A stretch of 64,000 nt of DNA from Janthinobacterium fluminis (GTDB taxonomy: Bacteria > Pseudomonadota > Gammaproteobacteria > Burkholderiales > Burkholderiaceae_D), in contig NZ_JAQQXR010000013.1 in NCBI RefSeq assembly GCF_028595325.1, forward strand, positions 32,649-96,648, given 5' to 3'. The notes under the pieces are model-generated. The model ran no database searches, was not told the DNA's origin, and saw only the letters and a list, made by a program, of their open reading frames with translations. Of this stretch, positions 53,280-62,345 are shown piece after piece. The position numbers and the translations under genes are program-made. Within the stretch, counting starts at the first letter, position 1, and the number at the start of each line of letters is the position of its first letter.

Positions 53280-53363
53280 GGTGGAGTGCATCACCGCGTG
53301 CTTGTATCTGGCGCATACTGTGATCGGGACATCCTCCCGCTGCGGCACAGTAAGGCCGCCGGC

Positions 53364-53675
53364 CTATTTCACAATCATCGAATTTTTCACCTCGGTGACG
53401 CCCTTGACGCCGCGCGCCACCTGCACGGCTTTGTTGATCTCCTCGCGCGAACTGACGAAGCCGCTCAACTGCACCGTGCCTTTGAAGGTTTCGACATTGA
53501 TTTCGCGCGCCTTCAATTCCGGGTCGTTGACCAGCGCCGCCTTGACCTTGGTGGTGATGAAGGTGTCGTCGATGTATTCGCCCGTGCCCTCGTGCTTGGC
53601 GGTCGGTGCGCAGGCCATCAGGGCCAGCAACAGCAATCCGCACAGGAAGGACAAAAATGGATGCGCTCGTTTCAT
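53364..53675 (-). CDS. BON-domain lipoprotein
   Basis: A 103-residue envelope protein. The signal peptide ends in the lipobox LMAC (lipidated Cys about residue 22). One BON domain follows (about 38-100): DTFITTKVKAALVNDPELKAREINVETFKGTVQLSGFVSS and VARGVKGVTEVKNSM. BON proteins of the OsmY type bind phospholipid and help keep the envelope stable. It is the first core-like gene after the low-GC patch. Confidence 0.9.
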   Translation of the reverse strand: MKRAHPFLSFLCGLLLLALMACAPTAKHEGTGEYIDDTFITTKVKAALVNDPELKAREINVETFKGTVQLSGFVSSREEINKAVQVARGVKGVTEVKNSMIVK

Positions 53676-53825
53676 GGCTGTACTCCTTTTGGTTGATTGG
53701 TCCGCTGCATGGCGCCGGCCCCAGATGGCGGGCCGTCCCCCGAGCCGGACGGCAGTCTTATTGTCGGCGCTGGCGCGGCACGCTATTTGATGCCGGACAA
53801 ACGCGCGCCGCTGCCCCCTGGACTA

Positions 53826-54956
53826 TCAGCCGAATTTGGCCAGCTCCAGCCGGGCCAGTTTCAGTTGCTTAACATAGTAGCGGTGCAGCGCCACCGGATC
53901 GAGCTGGTCGCGCCCGAGCACGACGCGTAAGTCGGCCGGCGCGCAAGGGGCCGCTTCCAGCCGCACCAGCGGCCCCAGGCTGCCCGCCAGCGCGCGCGCC
54001 GCCGTTTCCAGCTCGGGACGGTACTCGACGCGGCTATGGGCGACCAGGAAATGCCGTTCGTTACTCACGCGGATCACGCGCAGTTGCGCGCTGGCCAGCG
54101 TGCGCCCCAGCGCCGCCGCCATGCCGGGAACGCCATTGCCGTTGCGTATTTCCAGCCGCAGCGGCGCAGCCTGGGCCACAAGCGCGGCGGAACCGGAGGC
54201 CGGCGCGGGTGCGGTCACCGTCGCGACGGCGGCCGGCGCCGCAGCTTGCGCCACGCGCCGCAGTTCCAGCATGCCGTCGGCGGCGGCCACCAGTTCGGTG
54301 CGCGCCAAAGGCGGCGCCCACGCGCCGGCGCCGTCCGGCGCCGGGGTGGGCGCGGCCGGCGGCGCGGCGGCGGGCGCGGCCACGCCCTGCCGCGCCAGCG
54401 CGTAGTCGGCGCGGGGGTCGTGCCGCCGCAGGCTGCGCGCCTGGCGCAGCATCAGCGCGGCGCGCTCCGTCTGTCCCAATTGCTCCAGCACGGCGCCGAG
54501 GTGTTCCCAGCTCAGCGCGTTCAAGGGGTCGAGCACGCAGGCTTGTTCCAGCGCCGCCAGCGCGCGCTGGTTATCGCCGCTGAGGTGGTGGGCGTAGCCG
54601 AGGTTGGCGTACAGGTGGGCGCTCTGCGGCGCCGCCGCGCCGTCGCCGGTCAGGCCCTGCCACAGGGCGATGGCGGCGGCGTAGTCGCCGCGTCCGGCGG
54701 CCAGCACGGCCAGGCCGTTGCGGGCATTGCCGTGGCCGGGCGCGATCTGCAGCGCCTGCCGGTAGGCTTGCAGCGCGTCGGCGTCGCGCCCGGCCGCGTG
54801 GTGATTGCGGCCCAGCACGTAGTGGCTGTCGGCCGACTGCAGCGCGGCCGGCGCGGCCGTCACCGGCGGCGCGCCGCCACCGCCGCCGCCGAGGGCGCAG
54901 CCGCCGAGCAGAAGGCAGGCGGCGGCGATGCCGCGGCGGCGCAAGGTGGTGTGCAT
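53826..54956 (-). CDS. TadD-position lipoprotein: TPR plus LytR_C domain
   Basis: A 376-residue envelope lipoprotein. The signal peptide ends in LLGGC (Cys about 21), followed by a Gly-rich spacer. TPR repeats cover about 45-180 (SHYVLGRNHHAAGRDADALQAYRQAL and two further units). A Pro/Ala linker leads to a LytR_C domain (about 265-340, LRLEIRNGNGVPGMAAALGRTL). The TPR half matches TadD, needed for Flp pilus assembly; the LytR_C half suggests a peptidoglycan-associated function. GGGAGAACGAGC precedes ATG 54956. It is the last gene of the Tad operon. Confidence 0.85.
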   Translation of the reverse strand: MHTTLRRRGIAAACLLLGGCALGGGGGGAPPVTAAPAALQSADSHYVLGRNHHAAGRDADALQAYRQALQIAPGHGNARNGLAVLAAGRGDYAAAIALWQGLTGDGAAAPQSAHLYANLGYAHHLSGDNQRALAALEQACVLDPLNALSWEHLGAVLEQLGQTERAALMLRQARSLRRHDPRADYALARQGVAAPAAAPPAAPTPAPDGAGAWAPPLARTELVAAADGMLELRRVAQAAAPAAVATVTAPAPASGSAALVAQAAPLRLEIRNGNGVPGMAAALGRTLASAQLRVIRVSNERHFLVAHSRVEYRPELETAARALAGSLGPLVRLEAAPCAPADLRVVLGRDQLDPVALHRYYVKQLKLARLELAKFG

Positions 54957-55001
54957 GCTCGTTCTCCCGCGGCCGCGGGGCCGCAAATATCGTTCCCGGC
55001 C

Positions 55002-55919
55002 TTAGCCGGAATGCGACAGCGTTTTCGTCAATTGGATGAAGGCCGGCCCCGTCAGCACGACGAGCAGGGTCGGGAAGACGCAAAAGATCAGCGGGAACAG
55101 CAGTTTCAAGGCGATCTTCGCCGCCGCCTCCTCGGCCACCAGGCTGCGCTTGCTACGCAGGTTGTCCGAGTGCACGCGCAGCGAGTCGCCCATGCTGGTG
55201 CCGAAGCGCTCGGACTGGATCAGCATCGCCACCAGCGTGTCGACGTCCTCGACGCCGCTGCGCAGCGCCAGGTTGCGCAGGGCTTTTTCCTTGCTGAAGC
55301 CGGCGCGCATTTCCATCAGCACCAGTTGCAGTTCCTGCGCCAGCGTGACGCTCTTGATGTGGATTTCGGCGGCCACCTTGGCCAGGCCCCGCTCCAGGCT
55401 CAGGCCCGCCTCGACGCAGACCGTCAGCAAGTCCAGCGCGTCGGGGAAGGTTTCGAAGATTTCGCGCTGGCGCCGCGCCGCCCAGCGCGCCAGCACGACG
55501 TTGGGCAGGTAATAGCCGAAGCTGCCGCTGGCGAACAGCATCAGCAGCAGGCCCTTGCCGGCCGCGCCGGCGGCGAACAGGGCCAGCAGCAGTGGCAGCA
55601 GCAGCGCCAGCGCCGACTTGGCGGCGAAGTAGAGCGGCCCCGTGGCCGGATGGCGCCAGCCGGCGTTCATGAAGCGGGTGCGCAGCGGCGAGCGCTCCCA
55701 GCCCTCCTCCGGCAGCGACAGCCGGGTGAACGGCCGCGCCACCTTGACGGCGCGCTCGACCCAGACGTCGCCCTGCGCCGCCCTGGCCTCGGCCGGCGCC
55801 ATGAACGAGAACAGGCGCCGGCGCAGCGCCAGCGGCGCGAACATCAGCAGCGCCAGCGCGGCCAGCGCGACGACGACGGCGAAGACTATCGCCAAAAACA
55901 GCCATTGCCGGGCCGTCAT
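55002..55919 (-). CDS. tadC: Tad pilus inner-membrane platform protein TadC
   Basis: A 305-residue T2SSF-domain protein with an N-terminal helix, a central pair of helices (about 105-150) and C-terminal helices ending AFIQLTKTLSHSG. The T2SSF domain contains FPDALDLLTVCVEAGLSLERGLAKVA and SMGDSLRVHSDNLRSKR. ATG 55919 overlaps the tadB stop by 4 bp. TadB and TadC together form the membrane platform of the Flp pilus machine. Confidence 0.92.
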   Translation of the reverse strand: MTARQWLFLAIVFAVVVALAALALLMFAPLALRRRLFSFMAPAEARAAQGDVWVERAVKVARPFTRLSLPEEGWERSPLRTRFMNAGWRHPATGPLYFAAKSALALLLPLLLALFAAGAAGKGLLLMLFASGSFGYYLPNVVLARWAARRQREIFETFPDALDLLTVCVEAGLSLERGLAKVAAEIHIKSVTLAQELQLVLMEMRAGFSKEKALRNLALRSGVEDVDTLVAMLIQSERFGTSMGDSLRVHSDNLRSKRSLVAEEAAAKIALKLLFPLIFCVFPTLLVVLTGPAFIQLTKTLSHSG

Positions 55920-56893
55920 ACGCGTATCCTGATGACGTTGCGCATCCAGACGACGCCGACGGCCACCATGCCCACCGAGTACCACAGCAGGCGCACGCCG
56001 GCCGGGTCGGTCCACAGCACGCGGATGTAGTCGGGGTTGACGACGGACATGATCGCCATCATCGCCACCGGCATCAGGCCGAGTATCCAGGCCGACATCT
56101 TGCCCTCGGCCGACAGCACCCGCACCCGCCCCAGCAGCTTCAGGCGCTCGCGGATGATGCGGCCTATGCTGCCCAGCAGCTCGGCCAGGTTGCCGCCCGA
56201 TTCGCGCTGGATCAGCACGGCGATGACCATGTAGCGCAAGTCCGTCAGCGGCACCCGCGCCGCCAGGTTTTGCAGCGCCTCGTTCATCGGCACGCCGTAG
56301 TTGATTTCCTCGTGGGCGAACTTGAACTCGCCGCTGATCGGCTCGGGCAGTTCGTCGCCGACCATTTGCAGCACGTTCGAGAACGAGTGGCCGGCGCGCA
56401 GCGCGCGGGCGAGGAAGTCGGCCGCCTCCGGCAACTGGCCCTCGATCTTGTGCAGGCGCGCGGCGCGCGCGCGCAGCAGCAGCAGGTAGGGCAGCGCCAG
56501 CGCGAAGGCGCTCAGGCCCAGCCCGGCCAGCGCCGGCACGCCGTACCACAGGGCCAGCGCCGCGCCCACGGCCAGCGACAGCGCGCTGGCGGCGAGCAGT
56601 TGCAGCACCGACCAGCGCGTGCCCGACTGCAGCAGCAGGCGGTCCAGCGCGGCCGTGTGCGGCAGCGCGCGCAGCAGCCGCTCCCAGGCCGGCCACTGGC
56701 TGTAGCGGCGCTGCTTGAGGATGGACACTTTTTCGCCGCCGCCCTCGCCGCGCGCCGACATCAGGCGCAGGCGCCGGGCGATGTGGCGGGCGCCGCCGCC
56801 GCGCGTGGCCGACCACCACAGCCAGGCGCCCTCGACGAGCAGGAAGCAGGCGGCGAACAGCAGCACGGTGAAGCCGTAGAAGCTCAGGTCCAT
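55916..56893 (-). CDS. tadB: Tad pilus inner-membrane platform protein TadB
   Basis: A 325-residue T2SSF-domain membrane protein, paralogous to TadC. There is an N-terminal helix (about 5-28), a hydrophobic pair near 95-140, the domain motif [24 protein letters not shown] and C-terminal helices (about 265-320). It lies 24 bp after tadA and overlaps tadC by 4 bp. Confidence 0.92.
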   Translation of the reverse strand: MDLSFYGFTVLLFAACFLLVEGAWLWWSATRGGGARHIARRLRLMSARGEGGGEKVSILKQRRYSQWPAWERLLRALPHTAALDRLLLQSGTRWSVLQLLAASALSLAVGAALALWYGVPALAGLGLSAFALALPYLLLLRARAARLHKIEGQLPEAADFLARALRAGHSFSNVLQMVGDELPEPISGEFKFAHEEINYGVPMNEALQNLAARVPLTDLRYMVIAVLIQRESGGNLAELLGSIGRIIRERLKLLGRVRVLSAEGKMSAWILGLMPVAMMAIMSVVNPDYIRVLWTDPAGVRLLWYSVGMVAVGVVWMRNVIRIRV

Positions 56894-56917
56894 GGCGCCT
56901 CCGCCGCGGCGCGCCGG

Positions 56918-58264
56918 CTATTCATACACGCGCTCCGGGTCGAAGGCGCTGTCGGGCACGGCCACGCCGAACATGCGCAGGCGCTCGGCGAAGCGGGGCC
57001 GCACGCCGGTGGCGGCGAAGTGGCCGAGCACGCGGCCCTCCTTGTCGACGCCACTCTGCTCGAAGCGGAAGATTTCATGCATGGCGATGATGTCGCCCTC
57101 CATGCCGGTGATTTCCTGGACGCTGACGAGCTTGCGCGCGCCGTCCGTCAGCCGCGACACTTGCATGACCACCGTCACGGCCGAGCAGATCTGCTGGCGC
57201 GTCGCCCGCGGCGTCAGGTTGACGCCGGCCATGCCGACCATGTTCTCCAGCCGCGACAGGGCGTCGCGCGGCGTGTTCGAGTGGATCGTCGCCAGCGAGC
57301 CCTCGTGGCCCGTGTTCATCGCCTGCAGCATGTCGAGCGCCTCGGCGCCGCGCACCTCGCCGAGGATGATGCGGTCGGGGCGCATGCGCAGGGCGTTGCG
57401 CACCAGCGCCCGCTGCGTCACCTCGCCCTTGCCCTCGATGTTGGGCGGGCGCGTCTCCAGGCGCACCACGTGCGGCTGGCGCATCTGCAGCTCGGCCGCG
57501 TCCTCGATGGTGACGATGCGCTCGTTCGCCGGGATCGAGCCGGACAGCACGTTGAGCAGCGTCGTCTTGCCGCTGCCCGTGCCGCCGGAGATGAGGATGT
57601 TGATTTTCGCCTGCCCCAGCGCCTGCAGCACCTGCACCATGGGCGGCGTCAGGCTCTTGTTCTCCAGCAGGTTGGCCACCGTCAGCGGGTTCGCCGAGAA
57701 GCGCCGGATCGACAGGATGGGCCCGTCGACGGCCAGCGGCGGGATGATGGCGTTGACGCGCGAGCCGTCCGGCAGGCGGGCGTCGACCATCGGGCTCGAC
57801 TCGTCGACGCGGCGGCCGACCCGCGAGACGATCTTTTCGATGATCTTCATCAGGTGGGCGTTGTCGTGGAAGCTGACGTCGGTCAGTTCGAGCCGGCCGG
57901 CGCGCTCGACGTAGACCTTGTTGTGGGTGTTGACGAGGATGTCGGAGACGCCGGGGTCGGCCAGCAGCGGCTCGAGCGGGCCGAAGCCGAGCATCTCGTG
58001 CTGGATGTCGAGCACCAGGTTGTGGCGCTCGTGCTGGTTGAGCACGATGCGCTCGTCCTCGATGATGCGCTGCACCAGCAGCGCCAGCTCGTGCTTGAAC
58101 TGCTCGGTCGTCAGGCGCTTCAGCCGCTCCAGGTCGATGCGGTCGAGGATGGCCTGGTGCATACTCTTCTTCAATTCCTGGTAGGCGTGGCCGGCCAGGC
58201 CGCTCAGGTTGCCGCTGGCGGGCCGGGCCTGGTCGGCCACCGCAAGGCGTTCACGTAAGGTCAT
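56918..58264 (-). CDS. tadA: Tad/Flp pilus assembly ATPase TadA (CpaF)
   Basis: A 448-residue secretion ATPase. Walker A is [16 protein letters not shown], the Asp box EDAAELQM, Walker [18 protein letters not shown] and the His box [12 protein letters not shown], all intact. The N-terminal region contains [24 protein letters not shown], typical of CpaF/TadA. It powers Flp pilin assembly with TadB and TadC. Confidence 0.95.
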   Translation of the reverse strand: MTLRERLAVADQARPASGNLSGLAGHAYQELKKSMHQAILDRIDLERLKRLTTEQFKHELALLVQRIIEDERIVLNQHERHNLVLDIQHEMLGFGPLEPLLADPGVSDILVNTHNKVYVERAGRLELTDVSFHDNAHLMKIIEKIVSRVGRRVDESSPMVDARLPDGSRVNAIIPPLAVDGPILSIRRFSANPLTVANLLENKSLTPPMVQVLQALGQAKINILISGGTGSGKTTLLNVLSGSIPANERIVTIEDAAELQMRQPHVVRLETRPPNIEGKGEVTQRALVRNALRMRPDRIILGEVRGAEALDMLQAMNTGHEGSLATIHSNTPRDALSRLENMVGMAGVNLTPRATRQQICSAVTVVMQVSRLTDGARKLVSVQEITGMEGDIIAMHEIFRFEQSGVDKEGRVLGHFAATGVRPRFAERLRMFGVAVPDSAFDPERVYE

Positions 58265-58300
58265 GCCGTTCTCCCTTGGTTGCCCCGCGCGGGGGCGCTG

Positions 58301-59476
58301 TCACAGTTCCGCGTCGGCGCGGCCGAACAGGCGGCCGAACAAACCCTTGTTTTCGGCGATGCGCCTGGCCGTCACGCGCTCGACCAGCTCGGCCAGGCTG
58401 CGCGCCACCGCGCTGGTGCGCGACAGCTGCAGCGCCGGCACGCCCTGGTTGACGGAGTCGGTGGCGGCGATGTAGTCGTTCGGCACGGCGTGCACGACCT
58501 CGGCGCCGAGCGCCTGCTCCAGGTCGGACAGGCGCAGCTTGCCGCCCTTTTCGTAGCGGTTGACGATCAGGTGCACGCGCTCGTTCGGATAGCCGAGCGA
58601 GCGGAAGATGTCGAGCAGGCGGCGGCCGTCGCGGATGTCGGGCAGCGCCAGTTGCAGCACCGGGTAGATGGCGTCGGCGCCGTCCAGGGCGCGCAGCGAC
58701 ATCGGGTCGATCTGCCGGCCGACGTCGAGCACGATGTAGTCGTAGTGCTGGCGCGCCACGCGCAGGATGGTTTCCATGTGTTCGGCCGTCATGTCGACGC
58801 CGCCGACCGGGTCGTCGGCCGCCGCCAGCACGCCGAAGCCGGGCGAGACGTGCACCAGGCAGGACGCCAGGAAGGCGCCGTCGACGCGGCCGATCTGCTG
58901 GCACACGTGGGCCAGCGTCATGGCCGGCTTCAGGTCGGAGACGTACAGGGCGGCGTCGCCGAACTGGCCGTGCAGGTCGATCAGCAGCACCTTCTTTTCC
59001 GCCAGCGTCGCCAGCGCGTAGCCGAAGTTGGTCGAGATGAAGGTGGCGCCGCTGCCGCCCTTGCAGGACAGGAAGGCCAGCACCTTGCCGTCGCGCAGCT
59101 GGGTGACGCCGGCCTGCACGTCGATCCGGTCCATCGCCTCGTGGAAGGCCTTGTGCTGCAGCGGCAGCGGCAGCACTTCGCGCATGCCGGCGCGCATCGC
59201 CCGTATCAGCAATTCATGCTGCTGGCCGCCGGTCAGCAGCATGAAGGCGGCGCCCGGGTAGAGCCGGGCCAGGCGCTCCAGCAGCTCGGCCTCGGCCGGC
59301 GCGACGTCGCTGGCGTCGACGATGACGAGCTGCGGCGCCTCCGGCGCAAGGCGCTCGACGGCGTCGCGCAGGCCGTCGCGGCTGGCCGCCAACTGCAGCG
59401 CCGGCAGGCGCGCCGCGCCCTGGGCCGCCACTTCGGCGTGCAACTGGCTGTCCCTGGTGATCATCAACGCTTTCAT
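58301..59476 (-). CDS. tadZ: Tad pilus localisation protein TadZ (CpaE, ParA/MinD-like)
   Basis: A 391-residue two-domain protein. An atypical receiver-like N-terminus (about 1-115, VIVDASDV in the place of a phosphorylation Asp) is followed by a ParA/MinD-type domain (about 130-375). The P-loop is degenerate: KGGSGATF (residues 139-146) with Ala-Thr where GKT/GKS is usual, as known for CpaE/TadZ. LLIDLHGQFGDAALYV and YIVLDVGRQID follow. It positions the Tad machine at a pole. tadA lies 36 bp downstream. Confidence 0.9.
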   Translation of the reverse strand: MKALMITRDSQLHAEVAAQGAARLPALQLAASRDGLRDAVERLAPEAPQLVIVDASDVAPAEAELLERLARLYPGAAFMLLTGGQQHELLIRAMRAGMREVLPLPLQHKAFHEAMDRIDVQAGVTQLRDGKVLAFLSCKGGSGATFISTNFGYALATLAEKKVLLIDLHGQFGDAALYVSDLKPAMTLAHVCQQIGRVDGAFLASCLVHVSPGFGVLAAADDPVGGVDMTAEHMETILRVARQHYDYIVLDVGRQIDPMSLRALDGADAIYPVLQLALPDIRDGRRLLDIFRSLGYPNERVHLIVNRYEKGGKLRLSDLEQALGAEVVHAVPNDYIAATDSVNQGVPALQLSRTSAVARSLAELVERVTARRIAENKGLFGRLFGRADAEL

Positions 59477-59514
59477 CGTGGGCGCTTCCTTTCAGTCGAG
59501 CAGGGGCCGGCGGC

Positions 59515-60117
59515 TCAGCAGCCGCGGCCCGGCAAGTGGCCCAGCGTCGCCGCCGGCACCACCGTCGTGGCCCGGCCCATCGCAACGGCCGCCGGGGAAT
59601 ACTGGAACAGGGCCGGCAGCAGCGGCAGCAGCGGCTGGTAGGGCACGGCGTCGCAGGCGGCGTCGCCGCCGCCGGGCAGGCACAGGCGCGCGCGCACGAA
59701 GCGGATGCAGCCGGCGCCGTGCGGGTTGTTGCCGCAGGCCAGAAGATTGGCCATCGGGCAGGCCGGCAGTTGCGCCGCGACTATGGGCTGCATGGCGTTG
59801 GCGGCGTCCAGCGACAGGTAGTCGATGCGCAGATAGGAGGCGTCGATGGCGCCGCCGAGGATCAGGCGGCCGCCGGCGCCGGCCAGCAGCGCCTGCTGGC
59901 GCACGGCCAGCATGGCCGCCGGGTCGCTGAAGTCGGCGGCGGCGGCGGCGCGCGCGGCGCGCCGCGTCATGTCTTGCACGGTCACGGCCAGGTACATGGC
60001 CCGCGCCGCCTCGCCCAGCAGGTAGGCGACGCCGAGGAACAGCGCCAGCAGCAGCGCGAACTCGACGGACAGCAGGCCCCGCTGCGGCGGCGGCCGCGCG
60101 CCGCGCTCAATTCCCAT
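59515..60117 (-). CDS. TadE/TadF-like minor pseudopilin
   Basis: A 200-residue protein with an N-terminal helix preceded by GLLSVEFALLLALFLGVAYLLG, where the Glu after the Gly resembles a processed pseudopilin. [21 protein letters not shown] follows as in TadE-like proteins. Six cysteines in the C-terminal half (CPMANLLACG, RLCLPGGGDAACD) suggest disulfides. The start overlaps the upstream tadE-like gene by 11 bp. Confidence 0.8.
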   Translation of the reverse strand: MGIERGARPPPQRGLLSVEFALLLALFLGVAYLLGEAARAMYLAVTVQDMTRRAARAAAAADFSDPAAMLAVRQQALLAGAGGRLILGGAIDASYLRIDYLSLDAANAMQPIVAAQLPACPMANLLACGNNPHGAGCIRFVRARLCLPGGGDAACDAVPYQPLLPLLPALFQYSPAAVAMGRATTVVPAATLGHLPGRGC

Positions 60118-60577
60118 ACGGCACCGTCACGTCGAGCACCACCCTGACGGTGTCGCCGCCGCCGACCAGGGGGCGGAAGCCGGCCAGCACGTCCACCGGC
60201 AGTTGCAGCACGGGGATGTAGACGCGGATGACGGCGGGCTTGCTGGTGTCGATGTCGCAGGGGACGCCGTCGCAAAACACGCCTATCATCGCCGTCGACT
60301 GGAAGGCGGGCAGGCCGGCGGCGCTGGCGCCGTCCTGGACGATCTGGCGCGCCATGGCCATCACCGCCACGCGGCGCGGGTAACTGCTCATCTCGCCCAG
60401 CGAGGCCGCCGCCATGAAGCGCGCCGCGTTTTGCGCCGCGTCCTGCATGACGTTGTAGGACAGCAGCACGCGGACGAGGTAGACCATCGCCGCCAGCACG
60501 GTCAGCATCAGCGGCAGGATCAGCGCCAGCTCGACGGCGGCAATGCCGCGCTGCCCGCCCTTGCGCCGGGCGCTCAT
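60107..60577 (-). CDS. tadE: TadE-like minor pseudopilin
   Basis: A 156-residue TadE-family protein: basic leader MSARRKGGQRG, then IAAVELALILPLMLTVLAAMVYLVRVLLSY, with the Glu at mature position 5. NVMQDAAQNAARFMAA is the usual follow-on. TadE is processed by the prepilin peptidase TadV. The frame is open far upstream within tadG, but ATG 60577 overlaps the tadG stop by 4 bp and gives the expected leader. Confidence 0.85.
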   Translation of the reverse strand: MSARRKGGQRGIAAVELALILPLMLTVLAAMVYLVRVLLSYNVMQDAAQNAARFMAAASLGEMSSYPRRVAVMAMARQIVQDGASAAGLPAFQSTAMIGVFCDGVPCDIDTSKPAVIRVYIPVLQLPVDVLAGFRPLVGGGDTVRVVLDVTVPYGN

Positions 60578-62034
60578 TGGAACAGGCCCACCGGGCCGCC
60601 CAGCGCGGCCTCGCCGGCGATGCCGGCGAATTCGCCGCTGACGGCGGCGGCGCTGGCCTTGGCCGTCATGTAGAAGCGGCCCACCGCCAGCACCGCCGCC
60701 GTCGCCGTCGCGCCGGCCGGCACCGGGCAGCCGAGCAGGGCCACATGCAGCAGGCGCCGCCCGGACAGCGCCGGCACGTTGACAGCCGGCGCCGTAAAAA
60801 AGCTGCCGCCCGGCCGGCTGGCCGGCGTGTACGGCGCCGGCGGATAGCCGCTGGCGGCCACCACGGCGGCGCCGCTGTTCTTCTGGTACAGCGTGGCCCA
60901 GTTGGCCGTCGTGAACGCGGCCTGGCCGCCGCCCGGCGCCGCCGGGCCGTAAGCCCACAGGGGGCCGAAGCTCATCGCCGTGATGGTTTCGGCACTGGGC
61001 AGCAGCAGGTCGGCCTTGGTGCGCAGCGGCGCCACGCCGGCCGCCGTGGCCGCCGCCGTCTGGCCGCTGGGCAGCGCCGCCGTGCTGCCCCACCAGTTCG
61101 TCAGCGTGGGCAGGAATTCGCGCACATTGAGGTCCGCCGGCGCCACCGCGGCGTCGCAGGGCGAGGCGCCCGTGTAGACGCCGAAGCGGGAATTGAGCTG
61201 GTTGCTGAAGGCGAAAGCGGCCGGCGCCACGCGGCTGACATAGACGCTGGCCGGCTGGCGCGTCAGCGGCAGCGTGCCGCTGCACATGAAGGGGTTCAGC
61301 ACGGCCGCCGCGAAATGGCCAGGGTCCAGCGCCGCGCCGGGCAGGTCGACGGGATTGACGAGGAAGCTTTCGGCCTGGGCACCGCCCGGGTTCAGGGCCA
61401 GCAGGTTGTAGCCGACGCCGCGGCGGAAGCCGTACTCGACCCGTTCGACGAGGCCGCCGCGGGCCTGGTCGGCCGCCGCGGCCGGACTCATCGCGCACAC
61501 GGCCAGCGGCGCCAGCTTGATCGCCGTGCGCCCGGCCACGGCGCGCGCGCCGGCGCCGAAGCCGACCAGCCCGGCGTTGACGCTGCGCATGAAGCCGGCG
61601 TCGACGTTGGCGGCCGCCAGCACGCTGGTGTCGACGCGGACGAACCACAGGTTTTGCGGCGCCGCCAGCGCCGCCGCGTAATCGAGCCAGCCGCCGGCGC
61701 CGTCGGGCGTGGCGGCAAAGCGCAGGGCCGCCTCGCTCCAGCCGACCGCCACCTTGCTGTAGCGGTAGTAATTGGCGCCGGCCAGCGCCGCGGCCTTCGC
61801 CACGGCCGCGTCGATGCCGGCCGCCGTGCCGACCAGCTCGCGCGCGGCCGCCAGCGCCACGGCGTCGGCGACGTTCTGCATTTCCGTGCGGCGGTTGTAG
61901 ACCTGGGCGATGTCGAGCACCGCGCCCATGCACAGCAGCAGCACGAACAGCAGCGGCGCCAGCAGCACGGTGAAGACGCCGCGCTGGCGCCGCCGCGGGC
62001 GCGGCGATCGGCCGGGGGAAAGGTGCATGGCCAT
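60574..62034 (-). CDS. tadG: TadG-like pilus-locus protein
   Basis: A 486-residue membrane-anchored protein. After a basic leader (RPRRRQRG) a helix VFTVLLAPLLFVLLLCMGAVLDIAQVYNRRTEMQNVADAVALAAARELV matches the TadG/TadE N-terminal domain. The large extracytoplasmic remainder (about 80-486) has no recognised domain and no obvious VWA metal site. It is co-transcribed: 6 bp after the small lipoprotein, 4-bp overlap with tadE. Confidence 0.85.
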   Translation of the reverse strand: MAMHLSPGRSPRPRRRQRGVFTVLLAPLLFVLLLCMGAVLDIAQVYNRRTEMQNVADAVALAAARELVGTAAGIDAAVAKAAALAGANYYRYSKVAVGWSEAALRFAATPDGAGGWLDYAAALAAPQNLWFVRVDTSVLAAANVDAGFMRSVNAGLVGFGAGARAVAGRTAIKLAPLAVCAMSPAAAADQARGGLVERVEYGFRRGVGYNLLALNPGGAQAESFLVNPVDLPGAALDPGHFAAAVLNPFMCSGTLPLTRQPASVYVSRVAPAAFAFSNQLNSRFGVYTGASPCDAAVAPADLNVREFLPTLTNWWGSTAALPSGQTAAATAAGVAPLRTKADLLLPSAETITAMSFGPLWAYGPAAPGGGQAAFTTANWATLYQKNSGAAVVAASGYPPAPYTPASRPGGSFFTAPAVNVPALSGRRLLHVALLGCPVPAGATATAAVLAVGRFYMTAKASAAAVSGEFAGIAGEAALGGPVGLFQ

Positions 62035-62040
62035 GCCCGC

Positions 62041-62328
62041 CTACTTGCCGCCGCCGATGCTGAAGACGACGGGCGGCGGCGCCGCGTCGCTGAACGATTT
62101 CTGGTAGCGCTCCAGCGCCGCGCGGGCGCTGGCGCCGTCCATGCCGGCGACGGCGTCGCGGCGCACCGCGCCGGGAAAGGCGACCTGCTGGGCGAAGGCG
62201 GTGCGCACGGCGTCGCCGGCGTGCCGGTCCAGCTGCGGCGTGGTCTGGGCGCAGCCGGCCAGCAGGGCCAGCAGGATCGGCGCGGCCGACGCGCGGCGCC
62301 CGCGCGCCCGGTGTCGTGGTGTGTGCAT
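62041..62328 (-). CDS. Small Tad-locus lipoprotein
   Basis: A 95-residue lipoprotein. An Arg-rich start and hydrophobic stretch end in the lipobox LLAGC (Cys27). The mature part contains AVAGMDGASARAALERYQKSF, a segment that recurs in small lipoproteins at this position of betaproteobacterial Tad loci. By position it may take the part of RcpB/CpaD in secretin assembly, but similarity to CpaD is not visible. GGGGAG lies upstream of ATG 62328. The frame continues upstream inside cpaC. Confidence 0.65.
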   Translation of the reverse strand: MHTPRHRARGRRASAAPILLALLAGCAQTTPQLDRHAGDAVRTAFAQQVAFPGAVRRDAVAGMDGASARAALERYQKSFSDAAPPPVVFSIGGGK

Positions 62329-62345
62329 CTGTGGCTCCCCGTGGA

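Noticed and set aside
53200..53363. Direct repeat of the tRNA-Thr 3' end as a right attachment site
   Set aside because: No stretch resembling the last 15-20 bases of the tRNA was found near the right edge of the patch, so no att pair can be claimed.
54036..56030. 664-codon plus-strand frame opposite the TadD-like, tadC and tadB genes
   Set aside because: It spans several real minus-strand genes, has repetitive Gln/Arg/Gly composition and no start signal; it is a shadow frame.
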